Shown: positions 1 to 8,268 of the stretch, in pieces
How positions within the stretch are numbered: position 1 is the first letter of the stretch
Layout of the letters: the number at the start of each line of letters is the position of its first letter
DNA from: Hoyosella subflava DQS3-9A1
Lineage (GTDB): Bacteria; Actinomycetota; Actinomycetes; Mycobacteriales; Mycobacteriaceae
DNA: 64,000 bases
Reading direction: 5' to 3'
Assembly (NCBI RefSeq): GCF_000214175.1
Contig: NC_015564.1
Span: forward strand, 3,100,001 to 3,164,000
Notes under the pieces: generated by a model
What the model saw: only the letters and a program-made list of their open reading frames with translations
What the model was told of the DNA's origin: nothing
Database searches by the model: none
Translations under genes and position numbers: made by a program

Positions 1-276
1 ACGGCCGCGCCGGGCCAGTTCAATCGCCATCCAGCCGCCCAGCGAGTTGCCGGCAAGATGCGGACGCTCGAGTTCCGACTCGTCGAGCATCCGCTCGGCG
101 GCGTCAACGAGGTGCCTGATGAGTGCCGGCCGTTGCAGCGCAGGCGGACCCCCTTTGTGGCCCAGCGCAGTTGGGGTGCGTACGTCGTATTGATCGGTCA
201 GCAGCGGGACAACACGGTCCCACACCCGGCCCGACATGGTGACGCCGTGCAGGAGAACAAGGGCTGGTTTACTCAT
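1..276 (-). CDS. alpha/beta hydrolase, N-terminal fragment
   Basis: The gene runs off the left edge; 92 codons are visible. The N terminus has the first strand and oxyanion motif LLHGVTMSGRVWD (residues 8-20), and the nucleophile elbow GNSLGG with Ser78 lies just before the edge, so this is an alpha/beta-hydrolase. The acid and His of the triad are outside the window and the substrate cannot be inferred. The ATG lies 3 bases after the stop of the AhpD-like gene, so the two are probably one transcript. Confidence 0.85.
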   Translation of the reverse strand, partial: MSKPALVLLHGVTMSGRVWDRVVPLLTDQYDVRTPTALGHKGGPPALQRPALIRHLVDAAERMLDESELERPHLAGNSLGGWMAIELARRGR

Positions 277-279
277 CGG

Positions 280-735
280 CTAATCGTCGTGCCGGACCTT
301 GTGCTGGCTGAGAACTGACACGCGGTTGAACGCGTTGATTGTGATCACAGTCCAGTTGAGTGCCGATATCTGATCTTTCGTGAAATGGCTGGCAGCCCAG
401 TTGAACGCCTCGTCACGTCTGGTCTCATCGGTGATCAGCGTGACCGCCTCAGCCAGTGCTAGCGCTGCCTTTTCGCGTGCGTCAAACAGGTTGGATTCCC
501 TCCACGCGGGCAGCAGAGTGATCCGCCGATATGTCTCCCCGTTGTCGAGCGCCGCCTTCGCGTGGACGTCGAGACAATACGCGCAGGCGTTTATTTGGGA
601 CGCTCTCAGGTTAACCAGTTCTAAGAGGCGCCGATCGAGCCCGGCGTCATGTGCTGCGGACCGCACCGTGCGGGCCGTGGCGAGGTAGGACTTGAAGACT
701 TCGGGGTGATGCTTGTCGAGCGATGGACGAACCAT
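280..735 (-). CDS. carboxymuconolactone decarboxylase/AhpD-like protein
   Basis: A 151-aa protein of the AhpD/CMD family, mostly small thiol-dependent peroxidase-like proteins. The diagnostic motif CAYCLDVHAK gives Cys51, Cys54 and His58, as in AhpD-type enzymes. The start is ATG at 735, preceded by GGGAG at good spacing; an upstream in-frame ATG (789) would add 18 residues with no ribosome binding site. It precedes the partial hydrolase by 3 bases. Family is certain; the true oxidant or substrate is unknown. A role in peroxide or organic hydroperoxide defence is inferred from the family. Confidence 0.85.
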   Translation of the reverse strand: MVRPSLDKHHPEVFKSYLATARTVRSAAHDAGLDRRLLELVNLRASQINACAYCLDVHAKAALDNGETYRRITLLPAWRESNLFDAREKAALALAEAVTLITDETRRDEAFNWAASHFTKDQISALNWTVITINAFNRVSVLSQHKVRHDD

Positions 736-857
736 GAACTTTCTCCCGCTAGGTTGTTGACGCATCAAACATAACGCTTTAGAGTCCACCCAGTTGAAGG
801 TTCAACCTTAACCAGGACCCATAGACCGATCCGCCCCCGATAGTGCTGGAGGATCAC

Positions 858-1454
858 ATGAAGCTCGCAGTTATCTACTACTCCGCAACCGGCCATGGAA
901 CGACCATGGCACACCGCATCGCAAAAGCAGCCGAAAACGTTGGTGCAGAAGCGCGCGTCCGTCACATTGCCGAGACCGCCGACCCCTCCACGTTCGCCGA
1001 CAACCCCGCCTGGAAGGCGAATTACGAGGCAACCAAGGACCTCCCTGAAGCCACGGGTGACGACATCGTCTGGGCTGACGCCATCATCTTCGGCTCCCCC
1101 ACCCGATTCGGCGCCACGTCCGCGCAGTTCCAGAGTTTCGTCGACTCACTCGGCGGCCTATGGGCAGAGGGCAAGCTCGCAGACAAGGTGTATGCAGGGT
1201 TCACATCCAGCAAGTCTGCGCATGGTGGCCAAGAGACAACTCTCATCAACCTCTACACGTCGCTGATGCATTTCGGTGGCGTCATTGTGCCGCCCGGATA
1301 CACCAGCGAACTCAAGTTCAGTGACGGCAATCCCTACGGCGTAAGCCACGTGACGGGGCCAGACAACACTGACGAACTCACGAGCGATACCGAAGCAGCG
1401 CTTGAACACCTCGCCACGCGGGTCGTCGAGACTGCCAGAAAGCTCGCCGGATAA
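858..1454 (+). CDS. wrbA: NAD(P)H:quinone oxidoreductase, WrbA family flavodoxin
   Basis: A 198-aa flavodoxin-fold protein. It opens with MKLAVIYYSATGHGTTMA, the FMN phosphate-binding loop of WrbA, and has the family's GSPTRFG motif (about residues 80-86) and the SSKSAHGGQETT stretch (about 115-126). WrbA enzymes reduce quinones by two electrons with FMN and NAD(P)H, avoiding semiquinones. The start is ATG 858 with GGAGG at 849-853. It is a single-gene unit divergent from the AhpD-like gene and ends at a strong hairpin. Confidence 0.9.
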   Translation: MKLAVIYYSATGHGTTMAHRIAKAAENVGAEARVRHIAETADPSTFADNPAWKANYEATKDLPEATGDDIVWADAIIFGSPTRFGATSAQFQSFVDSLGGLWAEGKLADKVYAGFTSSKSAHGGQETTLINLYTSLMHFGGVIVPPGYTSELKFSDGNPYGVSHVTGPDNTDELTSDTEAALEHLATRVVETARKLAG

Positions 1455-1467
1455 TCCCGGCGATAGG

Positions 1468-1519
1468 AGGAGCCGGGCTCAGTGCGCATCAATGGTGCTG
1501 CGCGCCGAGCCCGGCTCCT
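1468..1519. terminator. hairpin between wrbA and multicopper oxidase genes
   Basis: A 13-bp perfect inverted repeat (1468-1480 with 1507-1519) encloses a 26-base spacer that itself can fold. It starts 13 bases after the wrbA stop and lies between convergent genes, so it can end transcription from both sides. There is only a short T run. Confidence 0.6.
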
Positions 1520-1598
1520 TTCCGCTGCGCAATTGGGCAGTTCAGCCGTCTGGTCGGCGAGTTCGTGGAGCCGCGCGCCTTACGTTGGGACCAACAGG

Positions 1599-3164
1599 TT
1601 AGGTGATCGCGTAGTTCGCCATCATCCCCATGTCTTCATGTTCATAGGTGTGGCAGTGAAAAGTATATTTGCCGCGATAACCGTCGAAACGGATGATCAC
1701 TCGTGCACTCCCTCGAAGACCCAAGGCGAGGGTATCTTTCCAGCCATACTTATCAACTCCAGGATTGTCGAGAACCTGGAACGGGACGTGGTGGATATGG
1801 AAAGGATGCCGCAGGTCGCTGCTCAGCTGCCAGATTTCGGTATCTCCGAGAGCTGGTGCGGCCGCGATGTGGTCCGGGTCGAACAAATGCCCTCCTATCG
1901 GCCACAGCGCACCGTCGTGCTGGTTGCGCCGCGCAAAGTGAAACGTGCGCGTACGTACAGCCTGCGACTCGTCGAGACGCTCAACATGCGACAGGACAGC
2001 GGGCGCCGAGTAGGACGGCCCCCACTCAGAACCGACACGGAACAGCAGGACGTCGCTGCAGTGCTCGTCACCGTAGCGGTTCCGCAGGACGACGTTCTCC
2101 CCCGGGCTGAAGGACGAGAAATCGACGAGCACGTCAGCCCGCTCAGAGGGAGCCAGTGCGAAACTCCGCAACTCGACTGGCGCGGCGAGCAGTCCACCGT
2201 CTGAGCCGATTAGCAGAAATGGCTCACGGCCCGGCGGACCAGGAACGAGTTCGAATCTGTAATGCCGTGCATTACTGGCATTCACGATTCGCAGTCGGTA
2301 AACGCCGCGCGAAACCGGGTGAAACGGCGCAGGAACGCCGTTGACCAGCAACACATCCCCCAGCACGCCATTCGCGAAATCGGGCAGAACCCCAGGCGGT
2401 GACACCAGTTCAGGATCGCGAGACGGGTACAAGAATCTTCCGTCGCGACCGAAAGACCTGTCGGTGACCATCAAGGGAAGCTCGTACTCACCGGTGGGCA
2501 GGCCGAGCGCGGCTTCTTCATCATCACGGTGAAGGTGCATGCCCGCTAAGCCGCGCCACACTTGCGGTCCGGTGAAGTCCATGCGGTGGTCGTGGTACCA
2601 GAGCAGCGCTGCCCGCTGATCGAGTGGGTACGTATAGTCCCGCTCGCCGTGGCTGATTGCACCGGAATGTTCATGCCCATGTTCCCAGCCCCGAGCCGGC
2701 AAAAGCAGGTCCGTGGGGTAGCCGTCGTCCGCCGCGGGCGTACGGCCACCGTGGAGGTGTGTGCTCACCGGCGCGGGAAGCTCGTTGCGTGTGTGGACGA
2801 CGACGCGCCGCCCGCGCTGGGACTCAATCAGCGGGCCGGGAAACTCTCCGTTGTAACCCCAGATTGGGGTCTCCACGCCCGAAACGATTTCTTGCAGCGC
2901 CGGGCGCACAGTGAGCTCGTAATGATCAGTGCTCCCCACAGTCCGTACGGGGCGCAGCATGGACGGTAGCGCGAGCGGCACTGTGAAAGATTCCGGGACG
3001 GACGCACCGAGCACCATCAACCCGGTTTGTCCGGGCACTTTCCGGCCAAGGATTCCCTGATCCCCACCAGTCACCGAACATCCTGCGACGAATGGTCCCG
3101 CGAAGGCGGCGCCGACGAGCATTCGCAAGAATTGTCGGCGGGAGGATTCCGCAGGGCCACTCAT
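1599..3164 (-). CDS. multicopper oxidase, Tat-exported lipoprotein
   Basis: A 521-aa three-cupredoxin multicopper oxidase. The N terminus has a twin-arginine signal (SSRRQFLRM, residues 7-15) and a lipobox VAGC (Cys29), so it is probably exported folded and lipid-anchored. All four copper motifs are visible: HLHGG (about 136), WYHDHR (about 188), HPFHIHH (about 460) and FHCHTYEHEDMGM (502-514; Cys504 as the type-1 ligand, Met514 as the likely axial ligand). The layout resembles CotA, bilirubin oxidase and CueO-type enzymes, which oxidise metals, phenols or bilirubin with O2. It follows the cupredoxin-like lipoprotein gene by 6 bases, so the two are an operon. Confidence 0.9.
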   Translation of the reverse strand: MSGPAESSRRQFLRMLVGAAFAGPFVAGCSVTGGDQGILGRKVPGQTGLMVLGASVPESFTVPLALPSMLRPVRTVGSTDHYELTVRPALQEIVSGVETPIWGYNGEFPGPLIESQRGRRVVVHTRNELPAPVSTHLHGGRTPAADDGYPTDLLLPARGWEHGHEHSGAISHGERDYTYPLDQRAALLWYHDHRMDFTGPQVWRGLAGMHLHRDDEEAALGLPTGEYELPLMVTDRSFGRDGRFLYPSRDPELVSPPGVLPDFANGVLGDVLLVNGVPAPFHPVSRGVYRLRIVNASNARHYRFELVPGPPGREPFLLIGSDGGLLAAPVELRSFALAPSERADVLVDFSSFSPGENVVLRNRYGDEHCSDVLLFRVGSEWGPSYSAPAVLSHVERLDESQAVRTRTFHFARRNQHDGALWPIGGHLFDPDHIAAAPALGDTEIWQLSSDLRHPFHIHHVPFQVLDNPGVDKYGWKDTLALGLRGSARVIIRFDGYRGKYTFHCHTYEHEDMGMMANYAIT

Positions 3165-3170
3165 GCAGGT

Positions 3171-3938
3171 TTAGCTGACTGTCACTTCCTTGATCATTCC
3201 CTGGGCGTGGTGCGGAATCTCTTCGTCTTCGCTAGTTACTGGGCACAGAATGAAGTACCGGCCGGGTTCGGAGAGATCAGCGGTGAGGTACGCGGTCTGC
3301 TCCGGCTCCGCGAACGCACCCGCCGCGTACCACTCGACCGTTGCAATGGCGTCATCTTCGTCCAGTTGCGCGAAGTCGTCGACAGTGCCCTCGTAGTCGT
3401 CGGGAACTTTCGCGACAATCACCAGGTGAAAGTTCTCTTGGTCATTGTCGAGCTGAATGCTGTATCGGCCCGGCGTGAGAGTATCTGGTACGCCGACAAA
3501 CTCATGCGTCGCAGGTGATCCCTCTTCCTCAGGAGTTTCCTCGACGCCAAGGTCGATCTCCTCGTATCCGCAGACGTCACGGCCGACCACACCTACGGTG
3601 CCCATTGCCTGCCCGATTTCAGGCCCTTCAAGCAGCTCGAAGTTCTCTGTTTCGATCACCTCATTGGTCAGCTCAATCGCCGATGAGGCAGCCTCTGCAC
3701 CTTCCCCGTCTGAGCCGGCTTGGATGCGTTCAAAAAAGGACCGGAACTCCACGAGATCCGCCTCCGTGGGGTCGCCTTCCGGCGGCTCCCACAGCCCGAA
3801 TTCGATGAGTGCCTCACAGGCATCTGCCTGGACTTCGGTGAGTTCTGGCTCGTCAGTGGTCGTGTCATCCGACGTGCAGCTCGCTGCACCTAGTGCACAT
3901 ATTGCCGCCACAGCAATTGTCCAGCGCTTGATTGGCAC
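3171..3938 (-). CDS. secreted lipoprotein with C-terminal cupredoxin-like region
   Basis: A 255-aa protein. A short signal (KRWTIAVAAICALGAASC) ends in a lipobox, so it is a lipoprotein. The middle (about 30-135) is acidic and unrecognised. The C-terminal ~110 residues look like a cupredoxin fold: TPGRYSIQLDNDQENFHLVI, then GRYFILCP and PHHAQGMIKEV, with His, Cys, His and Met in the order of a type-1 copper site. The start is GTG 3938 with GAGGAGG just upstream. It leads the operon with the multicopper oxidase and could pass electrons or copper to it (inference). Confidence 0.7.
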   Translation of the reverse strand: MPIKRWTIAVAAICALGAASCTSDDTTTDEPELTEVQADACEALIEFGLWEPPEGDPTEADLVEFRSFFERIQAGSDGEGAEAASSAIELTNEVIETENFELLEGPEIGQAMGTVGVVGRDVCGYEEIDLGVEETPEEEGSPATHEFVGVPDTLTPGRYSIQLDNDQENFHLVIVAKVPDDYEGTVDDFAQLDEDDAIATVEWYAAGAFAEPEQTAYLTADLSEPGRYFILCPVTSEDEEIPHHAQGMIKEVTVS

Positions 3939-4130
3939 CGTTCCTCCTCGGTTAACCCCGACCGCCTGTGTTAAAGAGACGGCATCACGAGTCCGGGGAA
4001 GATGCTCGAGGGCCCGGGATACTCCGCCAAACAAAGCATAGACCTGCGTATCCACCACTGGCTAGCACCGTAAACGGGGCGATCTATCTGCGAGCCCTGG
4101 GCTTCAGGCCGTGCACGAGGTACGGTGGTC

Positions 4131-4160
4131 GTAACTGTTATAATTGCTTTTAACGGTTAC
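4131..4160. promoter_or_regulatory. inverted repeat overlapping a -10 box
   Basis: GTAACTGTTA (4131-4140) and TAACGGTTAC (4151-4160) form 10-bp arms (9/10 match) around 10 bases. A perfect TATAAT at 4139-4144 overlaps the left arm. It lies 36 bp before the alpha/beta-hydrolase ATG, in the divergent region with the lipoprotein gene. It looks like an operator over a promoter; the regulator may be the CGNR protein of the downstream operon (inference). Confidence 0.45.
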
Positions 4161-4195
4161 TCAGTTCGAAGGCTTGACGGTGAAGGGAGTCTCCT

Positions 4196-5092
4196 ATGAA
4201 ACGCGTAGCCAAAACGAGGCATCTCTCCCGTGAACTGGCTGGGACAACCCTGCACTACCGCGAGGCGGGGGTGCCGTCTTCCACAGCTGTCCTGCTTCTC
4301 CACGGCTTTCCTAGTTCGTCGTATTCGTTCCGCGACGTTCTCCCCGTTCTCGGTGAGCACGTGTACGTAATCGCTCCGGACATACCCGGTTTCGGCTTCT
4401 CCGATGCACCACCACTCGACGAGTACGAGTACACCTTCGAGCACTTGTCGCACGTGATCGAGGCCCTGATCGATGACCTCGGGGTGGAGCGATACGTGCT
4501 TTATGTGACGGATTTCGGAACCCCCGTCGGGTACTTCATGGCGATGCGTCAACCGCAGCGAGTGCTCGGCCTGGTCGTGCAGAACGGAAACACACACGAA
4601 GCAGGGCTGAACGAGGCGTGGGATGCGCCGCGCAAGTACTGGGCGGAGCCGACTGAGGAGAACAAGTCGGCGATCCCAGAGTGGCTGAACTTCGCCGGAA
4701 CCCGCGAGCAATACCTCGGCGGACTGCGGTCCGAACTGCAGGACCTGCACCAGCGAGAGTCGTGGCGTCTCGACTGGGAGCGGCTTTCCCGGCCAGGCAA
4801 CATCGACATCCAGTTCCAGCTCTTCTACGACTACCGCAAACACGTCGCACGTTTCGCGGATATCGCCGCCTACCACCAGAAGCATCAGCCCCCGTGCCTC
4901 GTACTCTGGGGCCGGCACGACCCGTTCTACGACATCGCCGAGGTCATGGCCTACCACCAGGACATGAGCACGTTCGACGCTCACATTTACGACGCCGGCC
5001 ATTTCTTGCTGGAGACGCACGCTTCCGAAGTTGCGAAACTGCTCGTCACCTTTGTCGACGACGTGTTCACCCGCGCAGGTCTCCCCGCGTGA
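4196..5092 (+). CDS. alpha/beta hydrolase, epoxide hydrolase/dehalogenase-like
   Basis: A 298-aa alpha/beta hydrolase. HGFPSSSYSFRD (36-47) is the oxyanion-side motif seen in epoxide hydrolases and haloalkane dehalogenases. The nucleophile position (VTDFGTPVG) carries Asp106 rather than Ser, which points to that Asp-nucleophile group. LWGRHDPFY (Asp) and DAGHFLLETH (His) complete a triad. The exact substrate, epoxide or haloalkane, cannot be told. GAAGGGAG precedes ATG 4196. The stop overlaps the GTG start of the CGNR gene, so the two are translationally coupled. Confidence 0.82.
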   Translation: MKRVAKTRHLSRELAGTTLHYREAGVPSSTAVLLLHGFPSSSYSFRDVLPVLGEHVYVIAPDIPGFGFSDAPPLDEYEYTFEHLSHVIEALIDDLGVERYVLYVTDFGTPVGYFMAMRQPQRVLGLVVQNGNTHEAGLNEAWDAPRKYWAEPTEENKSAIPEWLNFAGTREQYLGGLRSELQDLHQRESWRLDWERLSRPGNIDIQFQLFYDYRKHVARFADIAAYHQKHQPPCLVLWGRHDPFYDIAEVMAYHQDMSTFDAHIYDAGHFLLETHASEVAKLLVTFVDDVFTRAGLPA

Positions 5093-5667
5093 GCGCCGAA
5101 ACCGTCTGGACCGATGACCATTTCATCGCTGGTGACGCCGCGCTCGACTTCGCGAACACCGTCTACCGTCGCACGCCCGAGCTCGGTGCGGACCTTCTCA
5201 ACAGCGCCGGTTCTCTGACTGCATGGCTGCATCACGCAAAGCTGCTGCCGCCGCCGGAGGCGGGCCGAGGCAGCGTCGATGACTCTGCGGCCGCGCTGGC
5301 CGAGGCGCGTCACCTACGTCAGCTGTTCTGGGTGATCTTCGATGCGCAGATAGACGGCCGTGACATGCCAACGGACGCGCTCGCCGGTCTTTTCGATCAG
5401 GCGTGCCGTGGCCTCGTCAGTGACGTCGCCATCGGCCCAGACGGTGCCATGACGCCGTTTACCGTTCACGGTGGGCTCACCGTCCTTGCGCTGCAAGGAA
5501 TCCGGCTGGTTCTGAGCCCACCGCCGCAGCCAGTCCGCGCATGCGACCGCTGCGGCTGGTTCTACCTCGACACGTCCCGCAGCCGGCGGCGCCGATGGTG
5601 CAGCATGAAGACCTGCGGGAACCAGGCCAAAGCAGCACGCTACCGCTCCGCTCACCCCACCGCGTAG
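5089..5667 (+). CDS. CGNR zinc finger / ABATE-domain protein, probable regulator
   Basis: A 192-aa protein with the ABATE-CGNR architecture. The N terminus contains ALDFANTVYRR, typical of the ABATE domain, and the C terminus a zinc finger: CDRCGWFY, then WCSMKTCGNQAKAARYR, the motif that names the family. Such proteins are presumed DNA-binding, stress-linked regulators. The start is GTG 5089 inside the stop of the hydrolase gene (4-bp overlap), in the frame that gives the ABATE start. Its 3' end overlaps the convergent WYL regulator by 16 bp. Confidence 0.85.
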   Translation: MSAETVWTDDHFIAGDAALDFANTVYRRTPELGADLLNSAGSLTAWLHHAKLLPPPEAGRGSVDDSAAALAEARHLRQLFWVIFDAQIDGRDMPTDALAGLFDQACRGLVSDVAIGPDGAMTPFTVHGGLTVLALQGIRLVLSPPPQPVRACDRCGWFYLDTSRSRRRRWCSMKTCGNQAKAARYRSAHPTA

Positions 5668-6623
5668 AGGGTGGCGATCGCGGCGGCGCGGTTCCGCAGG
5701 GAGGTCCGCAACCACTCCGGGACCAGAACTTCCGCGTTCGTCGCGAGCTGCCACAGGGCCCATTCGGCGTGTCTCGGATCTTGGAAGGTCACCTGCAGCC
5801 GCAGCCAGCCGTCTGCGTCGGCTTCTTCAGAGCCGACCGTCAGCGCGGTGCCCACCAGCTCGTCCCGCCGCGTGGGACTCACCCGTACGAGCACACTGAC
5901 TTGGTCACCACCGGCCCGAAACCGCGTGCTGCGTTCGTTCCAGGCCCGGCCCAGATCGACCTGGTCTGGGCGCTGCGCAGGTTCGGGGAGTACCTCGGCA
6001 GCCAAGACCCGGGACAACCGGTAGGTGCGGTCCGCACCGGACCTCGTGGCCAGCAAGTAGCCCTGGCCACGTACTGTCACCAGGCCTATCGGGTCCACCG
6101 TGCGCCACTTCGGCGCCTCGTCCACAGCCGCGTAATGGATACGCAGCTTGCGTCCGGCGAACACCGCGCGCCGGACTTCGGTCACTACGGTCTCAGGCAC
6201 TTCCTCCGCGACCAGCCGACGCGAGAGGAGGTCAGTCTCTGGGTCGATCAGCAATCGCTGGGCCGCGCCGGACGCGATATCCCGATAGCTTTCAGGTAGT
6301 GCATCAACCACCTTGTGCATGGCGGAGACGAGCGCCGGGCCGAGACCAAATGCCTGCGCCCCGCGCCGTGATCCGGCGACCAGCAGCGCGAGCGCCTCGT
6401 CGTGGTTCAGTCCGGTGAGCTCCGTCTGGAAACCGGGCAGCAAGGCGAACCCGCCGTGCCGACCGCGTTCGGCGTAGACCGGGACGCCCGCGGCGGATAG
6501 CGCCTCGATGTCACGCAGCACAGTGCGGGTGGATACCTCCAGCTCGCGGGCCAGCGTGGCAGCGGACAGCTGACCGCGCTGGCGCAGCAGCAGTACCAGC
6601 GATACCAACCGGTCAGCGCGCAT
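5652..6623 (-). CDS. WYL-domain HTH transcriptional regulator (YafY type)
   Basis: A 323-aa regulator. Residues 1-60 are a DeoR/HTH_11-type helix-turn-helix (LARELEVSTRTVLRDIEAL) followed by the AGVPVYAERGRHGGF wing. The middle and C terminus form a WYL ligand-sensing domain and WCX extension. It is transcribed divergently from the RidA gene, with a 25-bp palindrome between the two, so control of RidA and of itself is likely (inference). Confidence 0.88.
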   Translation of the reverse strand: MRADRLVSLVLLLRQRGQLSAATLARELEVSTRTVLRDIEALSAAGVPVYAERGRHGGFALLPGFQTELTGLNHDEALALLVAGSRRGAQAFGLGPALVSAMHKVVDALPESYRDIASGAAQRLLIDPETDLLSRRLVAEEVPETVVTEVRRAVFAGRKLRIHYAAVDEAPKWRTVDPIGLVTVRGQGYLLATRSGADRTYRLSRVLAAEVLPEPAQRPDQVDLGRAWNERSTRFRAGGDQVSVLVRVSPTRRDELVGTALTVGSEEADADGWLRLQVTFQDPRHAEWALWQLATNAEVLVPEWLRTSLRNRAAAIATLYAVG

Positions 6624-6640
6624 GCGAAAACTTTACAGAA

Positions 6641-6665
6641 ATACATGACACAGGGTGTCGTGTAT
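6641..6665. promoter_or_regulatory. 25-bp palindrome, probable WYL regulator operator
   Basis: ATACATGACAC (6641-6651) and GTGTCGTGTAT (6655-6665) are inverted arms matching at 10 of 11 positions around AGG. It lies between the divergent starts of the WYL regulator (6623) and the RidA gene. Position and symmetry support an operator; nothing here proves binding. Confidence 0.6.
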
Positions 6666-6717
6666 TCCTGGAAGGCTTGCCATGACAAACACCCATCGCC
6701 CACGAGAGGTGACCCAT

Positions 6718-7119
6718 ATGGCACACGCCATCGTCAATCCAGACGGTTTGCACGACCCAGTCCCATACGGCTACAGCCACACTGCCACCGTTCCCGCAGC
6801 TACAGAACTGGTCTTAATCGCGGGGCAGTACGGATCGGGCCCGGACGGCGCAGTTGTCTCTTCCGACTTCGCCGAGCAAGTGAAGCAGACGTTCCGCAAC
6901 ATCAGCATCGCGCTTGCCGCCCATGGGCTCGACCACAGCCACGTCGTTCAGCTGCGGACGTACGTGGTGAACCACGACGTCAGCAAGCTTGGGCCGATCG
7001 CCGGAGCCGTGCAGGAAGGCTGGGGGGCGAAACCGCCCACGCAAACCCTCATCGGTGTCGCGAGCCTGGCTGCACCCGACGTGCTGTTCGAGGTCGAGGC
7101 CCTCGCTGCCCGGCCCTGA
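6718..7119 (+). CDS. RidA family (YjgF/UK114) protein
   Basis: A 133-aa RidA-family protein. It has the family landmarks YSHTATVPA near the start, IAGQYG (about 38-43), the FRNISIALAAHG helix, and a KPPTQTLIGVASLAAPDVLFEVEA end. In RidA this type of ending has an Arg that binds the 2-aminoacrylate carboxylate (usually PxRxxV); here the matching place reads KPPTQTLIGV, so the Arg seems absent and deaminase activity is doubtful. The start ATG 6718 follows GAGAGGTG; an upstream ATG (6682) with GGAAGG would add 12 residues. Confidence 0.85.
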   Translation: MAHAIVNPDGLHDPVPYGYSHTATVPAATELVLIAGQYGSGPDGAVVSSDFAEQVKQTFRNISIALAAHGLDHSHVVQLRTYVVNHDVSKLGPIAGAVQEGWGAKPPTQTLIGVASLAAPDVLFEVEALAARP

Positions 7120-7125
7120 CTCGCC

Positions 7126-7701
7126 ATGATGGACGACGTGGACGCCAAGATCCGCCGGATCGGGACCCATATCCCGGCGGAGAACTTTCGAGTCAGGCGC
7201 ATAGCGACGATTGGCGTCTACGGCTTCACGGCCAGAGCCTTTCTCGAGAAGCTCACCGATGCTGGCGTGGGGTTGCTGCTCGACCTCCGCCAGCGTCGCG
7301 GCGTTCGGGGCCCCGACTACTCCTGGGCGAACTCGGCCCGGCTCCAGCGCGCCCTTGCCGCGGCGAGCATTCGCTACTGGCACGTGAAGCAGCTTGCTCC
7401 GACAACCGAGCTGCGCCACGTCCAGTACCGCGAGGACGCCCGCCAGGGCGTAGGCAAACGCAACCGTGTCGCACTGGCACCCGAGTACGCCGAGCGCTAC
7501 ACCCGTGAGATCCTCGACGAGTTCGACCTCGGCGCGCTCGTAGCGGAGCTTCCGAGCGACGTTGCGAGCGCTCTTTTCTGCGTCGAGCGCGATCCGGAGG
7601 CGTGCCACCGCTCGCTCGTGGCTGAGCGGCTGCGCGGCGTGTACGGCTTGCCGGTCACGGACCTCCGCCCGGGTTTGAGCCAAGGCGTCCCGCAGGGCTA
7701 G
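7126..7701 (+). CDS. DUF488 family protein
   Basis: A 191-aa DUF488 protein. The family marks are an IGVYGFTARAFLEKL strand-helix start, LLLDLRQRRGVRGPDYSW, and the C-terminal LFCVERDPEACHRSLVAERL containing the conserved Cys-His. The biochemical function of the family is not established. It begins 6 bases after the RidA stop and is probably co-transcribed. Its 3' end overlaps the convergent reductase gene by 4 bases. ATG 7126 and 7129 are both possible. Confidence 0.82.
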   Translation: MMDDVDAKIRRIGTHIPAENFRVRRIATIGVYGFTARAFLEKLTDAGVGLLLDLRQRRGVRGPDYSWANSARLQRALAAASIRYWHVKQLAPTTELRHVQYREDARQGVGKRNRVALAPEYAERYTREILDEFDLGALVAELPSDVASALFCVERDPEACHRSLVAERLRGVYGLPVTDLRPGLSQGVPQG

Positions 7702-8186
7702 ATGACGTCCTTTCCGGACAATTCTGGGCGCGGTTCGAGGACGACAACCGCCGTCTCGTTCGGCCGGAGTTTCGCGTACCCGTCGACGTCGTCACCGACC
7801 TCCCGCCATCGCGCCCAAAGGCGTTCGCGCTCCTCACCTTTCGCCGCACGTGCACTCACGGCGCATCGTCGCCCGGGCAGTTTGGCTATGGCATCTGGAC
7901 GCGCCTGCAGATTGAGCCACCATGCGGGCTCACCGTCTGCCCACCCGTTCATCGCCATCGTGATGAGGTTCGGACCGTCTTCGAAGTAGGCGAGGATGAC
8001 GTGACGCTCTTTGCCCGTTCGGCGGCCGGTCGTAGTCAGGCGCATCATCCCCCACCGGTTCGGCCGCGGACGCCGGAGCCCGAGCCTCCCCCGACTGAAC
8101 CGATAGAGTGCGCGGTGCACCACCCACGCGCTGCGAATGAACCAGCGTGGCGGTACTTTTGGCGATTTCTCTGTCTTTCGATCCAA
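7698..8186 (-). CDS. deazaflavin-dependent nitroreductase-family protein
   Basis: A 162-aa protein of the F420/deazaflavin-dependent nitroreductase (Ddn) family, which is abundant in mycolic-acid actinobacteria. Visible marks are MMRLTTTGRRTGKERHVIL, the split-beta-barrel core, and EPAWWLNLQARPDA. The best start is TTG 8186 with CGGAG six bases upstream; no ATG exists near the expected N terminus, and longer readings add sequence unlike the family. Substrate unknown. Confidence 0.75.
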   Translation of the reverse strand: MDRKTEKSPKVPPRWFIRSAWVVHRALYRFSRGRLGLRRPRPNRWGMMRLTTTGRRTGKERHVILAYFEDGPNLITMAMNGWADGEPAWWLNLQARPDAIAKLPGRRCAVSARAAKGEERERLWARWREVGDDVDGYAKLRPNETAVVVLEPRPELSGKDVI

Positions 8187-8268
8187 ATCGCGCTCCGTCT
8201 CTTGTCCGCTGCAGACCTGTACCGATGATAAGCACTGCCGAGGAAACGTGCCCGAATGCTGACACTCG

